A stretch of DNA of 64,000 bases from JAJKJG01 sp036389455. Its GTDB lineage: Bacteria > Pseudomonadota > Alphaproteobacteria > Rhizobiales > Beijerinckiaceae. The stretch covers positions 1 through 64,000 of the forward strand of contig DASVPW010000210.1 of the NCBI GenBank assembly GCA_036389455.1, read 5' to 3'. The notes under the pieces are model-generated. The model saw only the letters and a list, made by a program, of their open reading frames with translations, was not told the DNA's origin and did not search any database. Below are positions 16,656-24,779 of this stretch, one piece after another. Within the stretch, counting starts at the first letter, position 1. Each line of letters starts with the position of its first letter. The position numbers were made by a program, and so were the translations under genes.

Positions 16656-17717
16656 TCACAGCCCCAACAGCCTTTGCGCGTTCCCCCCGACGATCTTCGC
16701 GGTCGTTGCCTCGTCGAACCCCGCCGCGACGACGTGGCCGATGGGGTCGGAGTCCATCATGTCGAAGGGGTAGTCGGTGCCCATGAGGATGCGGTCGGCG
16801 CCGAAGGTGTCGACGAGGGCGCGCAATTGCCCGGGGGTGAAGACCACCGTGTCGAAATAGACCTTGCGCAGATAGCTCGTCGGCGGGTTCGGCAGGTCGG
16901 CGCGGCAGTCGGAGCGGGCGCCCCAGGCGTGGTCGATGCGGCCCCAGTAGGCGCCGAGATAGCCGCCGCCGTGCACCGCGAGGATCTTCAGGTCCGGGTG
17001 GCGCTCCAGCACGCCGTCGAAGATGAGGTAGTGGAGCGCGATCGTGGTCTCGAGCGGGTTGCCGATGACGTTGTTGAAGTAGAAGCGGCGAAGCCGCTCG
17101 GCGTGTGTGAAGCCGTTCGGGTGGATCACGACGAGCGCGCCGAGTTCTTCCGCCTTCGCCCAGAACGGCGCGAAGGCCGGGTCGGACAGCTCTCGGCCTG
17201 CGACGTTCGTCAGGACCTGCACGCCCTTGAAGCCGAGCGAGCCCATGCAGCGCTCGAGCTCCTTCGCGGCCGCCTCGCCGTCCGGCATCGGCACGGTGCC
17301 GAGCGCCGTAAAGCGGTCGGGCCGGTGCGCGACGTACTCGGCGAGGCCGTCGTTGACGATGCGGGCCGCCTCGACGGCGATGTCGAGGGGGACGGTGTAG
17401 TAGCACTGCGGCGGCGGCGGCATGACGAGCTGCCGGTCGAGTCCCATGGCGTCGAGGTCAGCGAGGCGCTCGTCGAGGTTCGTGATCCGGGTCTTGAGGT
17501 CGCCCTCCTGCTTGGCGTTCACGGCCTGCGTCTCGGGCGACTGGAAGTGCACGAGGGGGATCGTCGCGGGGTCGAGGTGCGGGGCGACGAGCTGCGCCGC
17601 CCGCGGCACGCCGACGTGGGAGTGGATGTCGAGGGTGAGGCTCTTCGGCCGCGTCTCGCGGCCGGGGCGGCCGTGCTCGCGCGCCGAGGTCGCGTCGTAC
17701 CGGTTCCAGACGTTCAT
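16656..17717 (-). CDS. amidohydrolase-family protein, ACMSD-like decarboxylase
   Basis: 353 residues from ATG 17717. Metal-site motifs of the amidohydrolase-2 group are in order: LDIHSHVG (about 30-37), VIHPNGF (about 197), VHGGGYLGAYWGR (about 248) and MGTDYPFDM near 315. The family includes 2-amino-3-carboxymuconate semialdehyde decarboxylase and gamma-resorcylate or 5-carboxyvanillate decarboxylases, which remove a ring or muconate carboxylate non-oxidatively with zinc or manganese. It faces the FAD monooxygenase and lies behind the ABC importer genes, fitting a catabolic step after ring hydroxylation or opening. The exact reaction cannot be read. Confidence 0.85.
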   Translation of the reverse strand: MNVWNRYDATSAREHGRPGRETRPKSLTLDIHSHVGVPRAAQLVAPHLDPATIPLVHFQSPETQAVNAKQEGDLKTRITNLDERLADLDAMGLDRQLVMPPPPQCYYTVPLDIAVEAARIVNDGLAEYVAHRPDRFTALGTVPMPDGEAAAKELERCMGSLGFKGVQVLTNVAGRELSDPAFAPFWAKAEELGALVVIHPNGFTHAERLRRFYFNNVIGNPLETTIALHYLIFDGVLERHPDLKILAVHGGGYLGAYWGRIDHAWGARSDCRADLPNPPTSYLRKVYFDTVVFTPGQLRALVDTFGADRILMGTDYPFDMMDSDPIGHVVAAGFDEATTAKIVGGNAQRLLGL

Positions 17718-17763
17718 GGTGCTGTCCGCCTTCTTGCTCGTGAGTCACGCCGGCTTCATCTTA

Positions 17764-17990
17764 TCCATCGTCCACTGTGACGCAGACTCGATGCCAGACG
17801 TTTTTGTGTTTATCGTCAGGGTGTTACGTGCGTTTCATGGCCGGCGACCGGTCCATCGGTTGTCCACTGTGTCCGCAGGCTCGATGCCGACCGTTTTTTT
17901 GCGTTCCTCGTCAGGATGTTACGTGCATTTTTCCGTGTCGGCGACCGGTCCATCGGTTGTCCACTCCGTCGTACATCATCGTCGTGTGTC
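17764..17990. repeat. direct tandem repeat, two full units and a partial third
   Basis: Units begin with TCCATCG at 17764, 17852 and 17949 and run about 88 and 97 bp. Each full unit contains GTCCACTGTG, GCAG-or-AGACTCGATGCC, a T-run of five to seven, CGTCAGG-TGTTACGTGC and GGCGACCGG. The stretch is less GC-rich than the flanks and has no convincing gene. It occupies the gap between the amidohydrolase start and the ABC ATPase stop. Confidence 0.8.
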
Positions 17991-17992
17991 CG

Positions 17993-18712
17993 TCAGAATA
18001 CGCCGAGGTGTTGCACGACCGCGGCCTCGTCGGCGTGGAGCGCCGCCGGCGTGCCCCGGAACGCCACCGCGCCGGTGTTGATGACGACGACCTCGTCGGC
18101 AAGCTCGAGGGCGAGCTTGATGTTCTGCTCGACGAGGACGATCGAGAGCCCGTCGCGCTTGAGCCGCGCGATGGTGCGGCCGACCTCGGCGACGACCTGC
18201 GGGGCAAGCCCCTCGGACGGCTCGTCCATGAGGAGCACGCGCGGGTTGCCCATCAGCGCCCGCCCGATCGCCAGCATCTGCTGCTCGCCGCCGGACAGAA
18301 GCCCCGCCGCCTGATGGCGCCGCTCGCCGAGGCGCGGGAACATCGAAAAGACCGTGTCGGCGGTCCAGCGCCGGCTGCCTCCGCCGACGGGCCCTCTCGC
18401 CGCGACGGCGAGGTTCTCGCGCACGGAGAGGCTGCGGAACACGCGTCGTCCCTGCGGCACGAGGGCGACGCCGCAGGCCGCGATCCTCTCGGGCGCGCAG
18501 TTGGTCACGCTCTCGCCGAACACCGCGACCGCGCCGGCCCGGGCCGGCAAAAGGCCGACCGCCACGTTGAGGCAGGTCGACTTGCCGGCGCCGTTGCGGC
18601 CCAGGAGCCCGAGGAGACGGCCCTCGCTCAAGCCGAAGGAGACCCCGTGCAGGACGTGGCTGTCGCCGTAGAAGGCGTCGACGCCGGCGAGCGACAGGGC
18701 CTCAGCCGCCAA
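17993..18712 (-). CDS. LIV-type ABC transporter ATP-binding protein (LivF-like)
   Basis: 239 residues from a TTG at 18712 with GGGAGG six bases upstream. Walker A GRNGAGKST (about 38-46), signature LSGGEQQMLAIGRAL, Walker B VLLMDEPSEGL and the His switch region VLVEQN are intact. It powers import by the hydrophobic-amino-acid/aromatic-acid class of ABC importers. It overlaps the preceding LivG-like gene by 11 bp and is the last ATPase of the operon. The neighbouring catabolic enzymes suggest an aromatic or carboxylate substrate instead of leucine. Confidence 0.93.
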   Translation of the reverse strand: MAAEALSLAGVDAFYGDSHVLHGVSFGLSEGRLLGLLGRNGAGKSTCLNVAVGLLPARAGAVAVFGESVTNCAPERIAACGVALVPQGRRVFRSLSVRENLAVAARGPVGGGSRRWTADTVFSMFPRLGERRHQAAGLLSGGEQQMLAIGRALMGNPRVLLMDEPSEGLAPQVVAEVGRTIARLKRDGLSIVLVEQNIKLALELADEVVVINTGAVAFRGTPAALHADEAAVVQHLGVF

Positions 18713-19439
18713 GGTAGACCTCCCTCGTTCGGGGGTCGTTCACGACCTCGCTGCGCGTGCCCTCGACCACGGTCTCGCCGAAGTGCAGGAGGGTGATGCG
18801 GTCGGCGAAGTCGAGGGCGACGTCCATGTCGTGCTCGATCATGACGATCGTCACGTCCCGCGGGATCGAGAACAGGAGCCGGCGCACCTCGCGGCGCTCG
18901 TCGATGGAGAGCCCGGCGAAGGGCTCGTCGAGGAGGAGCACCTTGGGCTCCTGCGCCAGCGCCATGGCGATCTCGACCCGGCGCCGCTCGCCGTAGGAGG
19001 TCTGCGACAGCGGGCGGTCGGCGAGCTCCGCGAGGCCGACCTGCGAGAGCGCCGCCAGCGCCCGCTCGCGGATGCTCTCTTGGCGGTCGAGGTCGACGAG
19101 GGGGTTCCAGCGCAGGGGGGAGAGCCCGAGCAGCGCGAGAACGACGTTGCGCAGGAGCGTGTCGCCGGGGAAGAGCGTGATGATCTGGTAGGTGCGCGCG
19201 AGCCCGAGGTGCGCCCGCCGTCTGCTCGGAAGGCGGGTGATGTCCTGCCCGAAGAGGCGGACCGTGCCGCCGTTGGGCTTGAGGTCGCCGGTGACGAGGT
19301 TGAACAGGGTCGTCTTGCCGGCCCCGTTCGGGCCGATGATGAGGCGGCGCTCGCCGGGGTCGACCGAAAGGCTGACGCCACGGGTCACGTGCAGCCCGCC
19401 GAAGCTCTTGGTCAGCCTCTCGATCGCAAGGGCGCTCAC
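18702..19439 (-). CDS. LIV-type ABC transporter ATP-binding protein (LivG-like)
   Basis: 245 residues from GTG 19439. Walker A GPNGAGKTT near residue 37, a LivG-type signature with TSYGERRRVEIAMAL, Walker B VLLLDEPFAGLS and MIEHDMDVA switch are present. The start codon overlaps the LivM-like stop as GTGA (19436-19439), pointing to coupled translation with the permease. It pairs with the LivF-like subunit to form the heterodimeric motor. Confidence 0.93.
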   Translation of the reverse strand: MSALAIERLTKSFGGLHVTRGVSLSVDPGERRLIIGPNGAGKTTLFNLVTGDLKPNGGTVRLFGQDITRLPSRRRAHLGLARTYQIITLFPGDTLLRNVVLALLGLSPLRWNPLVDLDRQESIRERALAALSQVGLAELADRPLSQTSYGERRRVEIAMALAQEPKVLLLDEPFAGLSIDERREVRRLLFSIPRDVTIVMIEHDMDVALDFADRITLLHFGETVVEGTRSEVVNDPRTREVYLGG

Positions 19440-20428
19440 GGCGCGCCTCCGGACGGCTGCGGCGCCGGGGCGGAGCGGGAGCGCACGGCGCGCCAGCCGG
19501 TCCGCGTCAGGCGCACGCAGCCCGGCACGAGCCCTTCGGGCATGAAGGTGATGATGACGACGAAGATGACGCCGAGCACGAGGTTCCAGCGCTCGACGTA
19601 GGCCGAGACGACGTTCTTCATCACGATGACGATGACGGCGCCGGCGATGGGGCCGAGCAGCGTCGCGGTGCCCCCCGAGATCACCATCAAGAGCGCCTCG
19701 GCCGAGGTCTGCAGCGCCACCACCTGCGGGCTGATGAACTGGTTGTAGTAGACGAACAAAAGGCCGGCGACCCCCGTCCAGAAGCCGGAGAACAGGAAGG
19801 CGAGAAAGCGGATCAGCCAGACGTGGTAGCCGAGCGCGCTCATGCGCCGGGGCTGGTCGCGGGTGCCGCGCAGGCTCGCCCCGAAGGGCGAGCGAACGAA
19901 CAGCCGCATCGACAGGAGGCAAAGGGCGAAGACGATGAGCGTCGCGTAGTAGAACGAGGCGGAGCCGGCGAGAGAGAGACCGAAGGGCGCGGGCCTGCTC
20001 GGCAGGTTCACGCCGTTGTCGCCGTTGGTGAGGCTCGCCCAGCGGTAGGCGATGCCCCACAGGATCTGGCCGAGGGCCAGCGTGATCATGAGGAAGCCGA
20101 TGCCGGTCGAGCGCAGCGACAGCACGGCGAAGACCGCCGCGGTCGCGAGCGTCGCGAGGAGCGCCGTCGCGACCGCGGCGAGGTGCCCTTGTCCGGCCGC
20201 GACCATGAGGCCCGCGGCGTAGCCCGCCATGCCGAAGAGCCCGGCGTGGCCGAGCGACACGAGGCCGCCATAGCCGACGAGGACGTTGAGGGCGAGAGCG
20301 AAGACGGCCCAGAAGAGAATCTGGCTCGCGACGTTCACGTAATAGGGATTGCCGACCCACAAGGGCAGCGTCGCAAGCAGCGCGAGCGCGGCGGCGAGCG
20401 CCGTCGACCGCAGGGCCGACGCCGTCAC
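19436..20428 (-). CDS. LIV-type ABC transporter permease (LivM-like)
   Basis: 330 residues from GTG 20428 with about nine membrane helices. The conserved LivM region reads GYGGLVSLGHAGLFGMAGYA (about 50-70) and the permease loop is near ISGGTATLLGPIAGA at about 255-270. It forms half of the membrane channel. Its GTG overlaps the LivH-like stop (GTGA, 20425-20428). The C-terminus is extended by about 25 Arg/Pro-rich residues. Confidence 0.92.
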   Translation of the reverse strand: MTASALRSTALAAALALLATLPLWVGNPYYVNVASQILFWAVFALALNVLVGYGGLVSLGHAGLFGMAGYAAGLMVAAGQGHLAAVATALLATLATAAVFAVLSLRSTGIGFLMITLALGQILWGIAYRWASLTNGDNGVNLPSRPAPFGLSLAGSASFYYATLIVFALCLLSMRLFVRSPFGASLRGTRDQPRRMSALGYHVWLIRFLAFLFSGFWTGVAGLLFVYYNQFISPQVVALQTSAEALLMVISGGTATLLGPIAGAVIVIVMKNVVSAYVERWNLVLGVIFVVIITFMPEGLVPGCVRLTRTGWRAVRSRSAPAPQPSGGAP

Positions 20429-21285
20429 GACGCCGCCCTGCCGAACAGCCCCTGCGGGCGAAGGACGAGGGCGAGGAGCATCGGCAGGAACAGGATCACG
20501 TAGGCGAGGTCCGGGGCCATCGCCTGCCCGAAGTTGTAGAGGAAGCCGATGATGAAGCTGCCGGCCAGCGCCCCGACGAGGCTGCCCGTCCCGCCGAGGA
20601 TCACGATGATGAGGGCGAGCGGCAGCATCTCGGCATCGAGCCCGGGATAGACCGAGAGGTAGGGCGCCCCCATCACGCCCGCGAAGCCGGCAAGCCCCGC
20701 GCCGAGGCAGAAGATCAGCGTGAACAGCCGCGACACCTTGATGCCGACGACCCGGGCGATCGGCGCATCGTCGACGCCGGCGCGGATCATGGCGCCGAGG
20801 CGCGTGCGCTCGATCATGAGCCACAGGACGACCGCGACCACGACCGCGACGGCGACGATCGCGAGGCGGTAGAGAGGGAAGAACAGGCCGAAGGCGTTGA
20901 CGACCCCCTGCAATTGCGGCGGGGTCGGCGGCTGGAGCGGATCGCCGGTCCACACCATGAGGCACACGTCCGCGACGATGAAGGAGAGACCGAGCGTCAG
21001 GAGCACTTGCGCGAGCTCCTGTCCGGCCAAGCGCCGCAGCAGCACCCGCTCGATCAGGCCGCCGATCACCACCATGACGGCGGCGCTCAAGAGCGCCGCA
21101 AGCCAGAAGTTCATGCCGCGCCCGAGGAACGTCGCCCCAAGATAGGCGCCGAGCATGAAGAACGAGCCGTGCATGAGGTTCGGGATACGCATCAGCCCGA
21201 AGATCAGCGAGAACCCCGCCGAGAGCAGGAACAGGAGCCCCCCGAGCGCGACGCTGTTCACCCCGAGGGTGAGCCAGAGGGTCAT
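20425..21285 (-). CDS. LIV-type ABC transporter permease (LivH-like)
   Basis: 286 residues from ATG 21285, strongly hydrophobic. GVNSVALGGLLFLLSAGFSL at the N-terminus, then GLMRIPNLMHGSFFMLGAYL, and VILGGTGSLVGALAGSFIIG near 225-245 are the expected LivH blocks. It forms the other channel half. The gene is the first of the permease-ATPase block and follows the binding-protein gene after an 88-bp gap holding a small CCCCGCGGAGCGGGG-type hairpin (about 21305-21335) that could trim the transcript so that the binding protein is made in excess. Confidence 0.92.
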   Translation of the reverse strand: MTLWLTLGVNSVALGGLLFLLSAGFSLIFGLMRIPNLMHGSFFMLGAYLGATFLGRGMNFWLAALLSAAVMVVIGGLIERVLLRRLAGQELAQVLLTLGLSFIVADVCLMVWTGDPLQPPTPPQLQGVVNAFGLFFPLYRLAIVAVAVVVAVVLWLMIERTRLGAMIRAGVDDAPIARVVGIKVSRLFTLIFCLGAGLAGFAGVMGAPYLSVYPGLDAEMLPLALIIVILGGTGSLVGALAGSFIIGFLYNFGQAMAPDLAYVILFLPMLLALVLRPQGLFGRAAS

Positions 21286-21373
21286 CGCCGCGTGGTCCGG
21301 AATCCTTCCCCGCGGAGCGGGGGAGAGGATACTTTCGACGCTTCAAAACTCATCCGCAGCGCCCGATCCTGCC

Positions 21374-22612
21374 TTACTGCAAATTCTTCGCCGGCGGGTT
21401 GTCGCGGGAGTAGACGGGTTGCTTCAGGAACTCGGCCGGCGGGTAGGTCCAGAACTGGCTCACCTTCGGGTAGGTCTTGATCGTGGTGTTGACGAGCCTG
21501 CCGTCCTTCTTCTCGCAGCGGCGCACGAAGACGTTGCCGACGACGTTGCCGCCCTCGTCGAAGGCGATCGGCCCGCGCGGGGTGTCATCGAGGGAGAGGG
21601 CGTGGAGCGCCGCGTTGAGCGCCTTCTTGTCGTCGCCGTTGCCTGACTTCGCGATCGCCGCCTCGACGCACTGGCCGGCGACGTACATGCCGGCCGAGTA
21701 GGCACCGGGGAGCACGTCGTAGTCCTTCGCCATCGCGGCGACGAAGCGCTTGTTCGAGGGCGTGTCGTGGTCGGCGGTGTAGTAGCTCGCCGAGATGACG
21801 CCGACCGCCTCGTCGCCGACGCTCTTCAGGAGCGCATCGTCCATGGCGGTCCATCCGGCGGTCAGCGGAATGCGGGCCTTGAGGCCGAGGTCGGCGTAGG
21901 AGCGCATGAACTTCACCGGGTTCGAGCCCGCGAAGCCGTTGAACACGCCCTCGACGTCGCCGATCTGGGCGATGTAGGGGGTGTAGTCGGGCGTCACGAG
22001 CGGCGGCCACAGCTTCTTGACGATCTTCCCGCCGTTGTCCTCGAAGACGCGCTGAAACGCCGCGCACTGCTCGTGGCCGAAGGCGAAGTCCTCCGAGATC
22101 GTCGCCATGCGCTTCAGGCCCATCTCCTTCAGGGCGTAGTCGGCCATCACGTGCGAGCACTGGCCGGAGGTCGCGGACGGGCGGATCACCCAGGGGTTGA
22201 CCTTGCGCTGCGTCACGTCCTCGGCGGCGGCGAGGCTGATGAGCGGCGTCTCCTGCGCGCGCACGTAGTCCGTGATGGCGAGGAGCTCGAAGGCGGCGAG
22301 GGGCCCCAGGATGATGTTGACCTTGTCGCGCTCGATCAACTCCTGCGCCTTGGTCTTGGCGCCGGCCGGGTTGCCGCCGGTGTCGGCCACGAGAAGCTCG
22401 ACCTTACGGCCGGCGAGCGTCGAGCCCTTCTCCTTGAGGAAGACCGCGATGCCCTGCTCCATCTGGATGCCGCCCTGGGCGAGCGGCCCGGTCTTGACCG
22501 TGAGAAGCCCGATCTTGAACGGCGCGCTCTGCGCCCGCGCGACGGCCGGCATAGCAAGGGCAGCGCCAGAGGCGAGGAGGCCTTCGAGCACGGTGCGGCG
22601 GCGGATGGTCAT
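21374..22612 (-). CDS. ABC transporter substrate-binding protein, Tat-exported (LivK class)
   Basis: 412 residues. The N-terminus MTIRRRTVLEGLLASG with a hydrophobic stretch and ARA cleavage site is a twin-arginine signal, unlike the Sec signal usual for this class. The mature protein is a type I periplasmic binding fold: FKIGLLTVKTGPLAQGGIQ, then VELLVADTGGNPAGAKTKAQELI and INIILGPLAAFELLA. It captures the substrate for the permease-ATPase genes immediately downstream. The ligand is not readable, but the adjacent ring-hydroxylating and decarboxylating enzymes suggest an aromatic acid. Confidence 0.9.
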   Translation of the reverse strand: MTIRRRTVLEGLLASGAALAMPAVARAQSAPFKIGLLTVKTGPLAQGGIQMEQGIAVFLKEKGSTLAGRKVELLVADTGGNPAGAKTKAQELIERDKVNIILGPLAAFELLAITDYVRAQETPLISLAAAEDVTQRKVNPWVIRPSATSGQCSHVMADYALKEMGLKRMATISEDFAFGHEQCAAFQRVFEDNGGKIVKKLWPPLVTPDYTPYIAQIGDVEGVFNGFAGSNPVKFMRSYADLGLKARIPLTAGWTAMDDALLKSVGDEAVGVISASYYTADHDTPSNKRFVAAMAKDYDVLPGAYSAGMYVAGQCVEAAIAKSGNGDDKKALNAALHALSLDDTPRGPIAFDEGGNVVGNVFVRRCEKKDGRLVNTTIKTYPKVSQFWTYPPAEFLKQPVYSRDNPPAKNLQ

Positions 22613-22762
22613 GGGCGTCCCTCTCTCCTTCGGCTCTCAAGGAGCTTGTTGTGACCCGATGATGCATGTTGCGGCGGCGAGCGCAATTTGGCGGCGCGGC
22701 CTTCGGCCCGGTTCGCGATAAAATGAACTGCTGAGCCAGATCAGGTTCCGTAATGGCGCCTT

Positions 22763-22902
22763 CTCCTCTCCCGCGCAGCGGGGAGAGGTCGAGTCCGCGA
22801 AGCGGACCGGGTGAGGGGCGGGGGCCACGCTCCTCAGCTCCCCCGGCCCCTCACCCGCTCGCCTTCGGCGAGTCGGCCTCTCCCCGCAAGCGGGGAGAGG
22901 AG
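22763..22902. repeat. paired palindromic repeat (REP-like)
   Basis: Left arm 22763-22825 and right arm 22839-22902 are near-perfect inverse copies. Each holds CTCTCCC-GC-CGGGGAGAGG, a second hairpin (TCCGCGAAGCGGA or CTCGCCTTCGGCGAG) and GGGTGAGGGGC. The right arm contains the last codons and stop of the neighbouring oxidoreductase gene. Confidence 0.8.
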
Positions 22903-23777
22903 GAGCGCTTCACCCCCGCCATCCGCTCCAGCACGGCGCAGACCGCCGCCGTGTCCTCGCCGGCCCGCTCGGCGACCGCCGCGTCGTAGATCGGCTGCGT
23001 CGCGTCGAAGAGCGGCGTCGGGGAGCCGAGGGCGCGGGCGAAGGCGCCGATGACGGCCATGTCCTTCGCCCACGTGCCGAGCCGCATGGTGGCGGGCTCG
23101 TAGCGGCCCTCGGCCATCATCGGGGCGCGCAGCTCGAAGACCCGCGAGCTTCCGGCGCCGGCGCCGACGAGCTCGACCACCTGATCTGGGTTAAGCCCCG
23201 CCTTCATGCCGAGCACCATCGCCTCGGCCGAGGCGACGTTGTGGATCGCGACGAGGAGGTTCGCGACGAACTTCATGCGGCTGCCGTTGCCATAAGGGCC
23301 GAGGTTTTCGGTGCGACGGGCGAAGCCGTCGAAGAGCGGCCGGTGCCGCTCGATCTCGGCAGCGTCGCCGCTCGCGTAGACGACGAGGTCGCGCGTCTTC
23401 GCCTGCGCCCCCGTGCCGCTCAGCGGGCAGTCGAGGGCGACGTGGCCGGCGGCCCCAAGAATGCGCTCGACGGCGAGCTTGTCGTCGAGGGCGAGCGTGC
23501 TGGTCTCGATGACGACGCTGCGGCCGGGCGCGCTTTGCGCAATCCCTTCGGCGACCCCGATAGCTGCCGCGGGGGAAGGGAGGCTCGTCAGGACCGTCGG
23601 CGCTTCGCGCACGACCGCCGCAAGGCTCTCCACCGCCTCGACGCCGTCCGCGGCGGCCTCGGCGCGTCGCTCCGGCTCCCTGTCGAAGCCGACGACCCGC
23701 CACCCCGCCGCGACGAGGTTGCGGGCGATCGCCCCGCCCATGATCCCGAGCCCAACGATGCCGACGACGTTTTGCAT
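22851..23777 (-). CDS. NAD(P)-dependent beta-hydroxyacid dehydrogenase family protein
   Basis: 308 residues from ATG 23777. N-terminal Rossmann motif GLGIMGGAIARNL, substrate motif region DCPLSGTGAQAKT near 120 and the catalytic lysine in GNGSRMKFVANLL near 172 match 3-hydroxyisobutyrate or tartronate-semialdehyde reductase relatives. Such enzymes oxidise a beta-hydroxyacid or reduce the semialdehyde. The last 18 or so residues (from RSSSPRLRGEA on) are translated from the palindromic repeat and look foreign to the family. It reads leftward behind the binding-protein gene. Confidence 0.87.
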   Translation of the reverse strand: MQNVVGIVGLGIMGGAIARNLVAAGWRVVGFDREPERRAEAAADGVEAVESLAAVVREAPTVLTSLPSPAAAIGVAEGIAQSAPGRSVVIETSTLALDDKLAVERILGAAGHVALDCPLSGTGAQAKTRDLVVYASGDAAEIERHRPLFDGFARRTENLGPYGNGSRMKFVANLLVAIHNVASAEAMVLGMKAGLNPDQVVELVGAGAGSSRVFELRAPMMAEGRYEPATMRLGTWAKDMAVIGAFARALGSPTPLFDATQPIYDAAVAERAGEDTAAVCAVLERMAGVKRSSSPRLRGEADSPKASG

Positions 23778-23864
23778 GAGTCCCTCGCTGCGCGGCGCGT
23801 TGGCAGCCCCTGTCGCGCGTGATACTCGTCCGCCCGCCACGGGTCGATAAGGGACTTAAAGAGG

Positions 23865-24779
23865 ATGCGCGTCGGCGTCGCCGGGCTCGGGCGGATGGGC
23901 AGCGCCATCGCCGAGCGGCTGAAGGAGGTCGGGCACGACCTCGTGGTCTGGAACCGCTCCCCGGAGAAGACGAAACCCTTCGCGGACGCCGGCGCCGAGG
24001 CGGCCGGGAGCCCGGCGGCGCTCGCGCGGCGCGCCGAGGCGGTTATCACCATCCTGACCGACGCCCAAGCCATCGATGCGGTCTACCGCGGCCCATCCGG
24101 GATCCTCGCAGGCGACATCAACCAAAAACTCGTCGTCGACATGAGCACGGTCCAGCCCGAGACCGAGGTCGCGCTCGCGCAGGACGTGCGGGCGAAGGGC
24201 GCGGCCTTCGTCGAGTGCCCGGTCGGCGGCACCGTCGGGCCGGCGCGGGCCGGCAAGCTCATCGGCTTGGCCGGCGGCGAGGCCGCCGACATCGAGCGCG
24301 CCCGTCCGATCCTTGAAGCCTTATGCCGGCGGCTCGAGCACGCGGGCCCGGTCGGGGCGGGCGCGAGCCTGAAGCTCGCCATCAACCTGCCGCTCCTCGT
24401 GTTTTATCAGGCGCTCGGCGAGGCCTATACCCTGTGCCGCCACCTCGGGCGCGACCCGGCCTGGCTCATGGACCTCTTCGCCGACACCTCCGGCGGGCCG
24501 AACATCCTGAAGGTTCGCGGGCCGAACATCGCCAAGGCCCTCTCCGGCCAGGACCCCGGCCCCGCCGCCTTCAGCGTCGATTCGATCCGCAAGGACCTGC
24601 GCACGATGATCGCCGAGGCGAAGCGGAGGGGTGCGACGCTCCCCTTGGTCGAGCGCACGCTCGCCGTCTTCGACGAGGCCGCGAAGGAAGGCTGGGGCGG
24701 CCGCGACGGCGCGACTCTTCCGGCCTTCTGGCCGGGTCGCGCGGAGTCCCGGCAGGCCGTCACAGGGAGACGGGAATGA
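23865..24779 (+). CDS. NAD(P)-dependent oxidoreductase, 3-hydroxyisobutyrate dehydrogenase family
   Basis: 304 residues from ATG 23865 with AAAGAGG just upstream. GLGRMGSAIAERL and WNRSPEKT start the Rossmann fold; ECPVGGTVGPARAGKL is the substrate loop, and the catalytic lysine lies in GAGASLKLAINLPL near 170. It is a paralogue, not a copy, of the leftward gene at 22851. Its stop overlaps the next gene as ATGA (24776-24779), so it is coupled to the GST-like isomerase, suggesting consecutive steps. Confidence 0.87.
   Translation: MRVGVAGLGRMGSAIAERLKEVGHDLVVWNRSPEKTKPFADAGAEAAGSPAALARRAEAVITILTDAQAIDAVYRGPSGILAGDINQKLVVDMSTVQPETEVALAQDVRAKGAAFVECPVGGTVGPARAGKLIGLAGGEAADIERARPILEALCRRLEHAGPVGAGASLKLAINLPLLVFYQALGEAYTLCRHLGRDPAWLMDLFADTSGGPNILKVRGPNIAKALSGQDPGPAAFSVDSIRKDLRTMIAEAKRRGATLPLVERTLAVFDEAAKEGWGGRDGATLPAFWPGRAESRQAVTGRRE

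Noticed and set aside
17764..17990. CRISPR or integron attC origin for the tandem repeat
   Set aside because: The units differ in length (88 and 97 bp) and are similar throughout, without unique spacers or attC core sites.
22763..22902. CRISPR-like array among the GC-rich repeats
   Set aside because: The repeats are inverse pairs, not evenly spaced direct repeats with unique spacers, and no cas gene is present.
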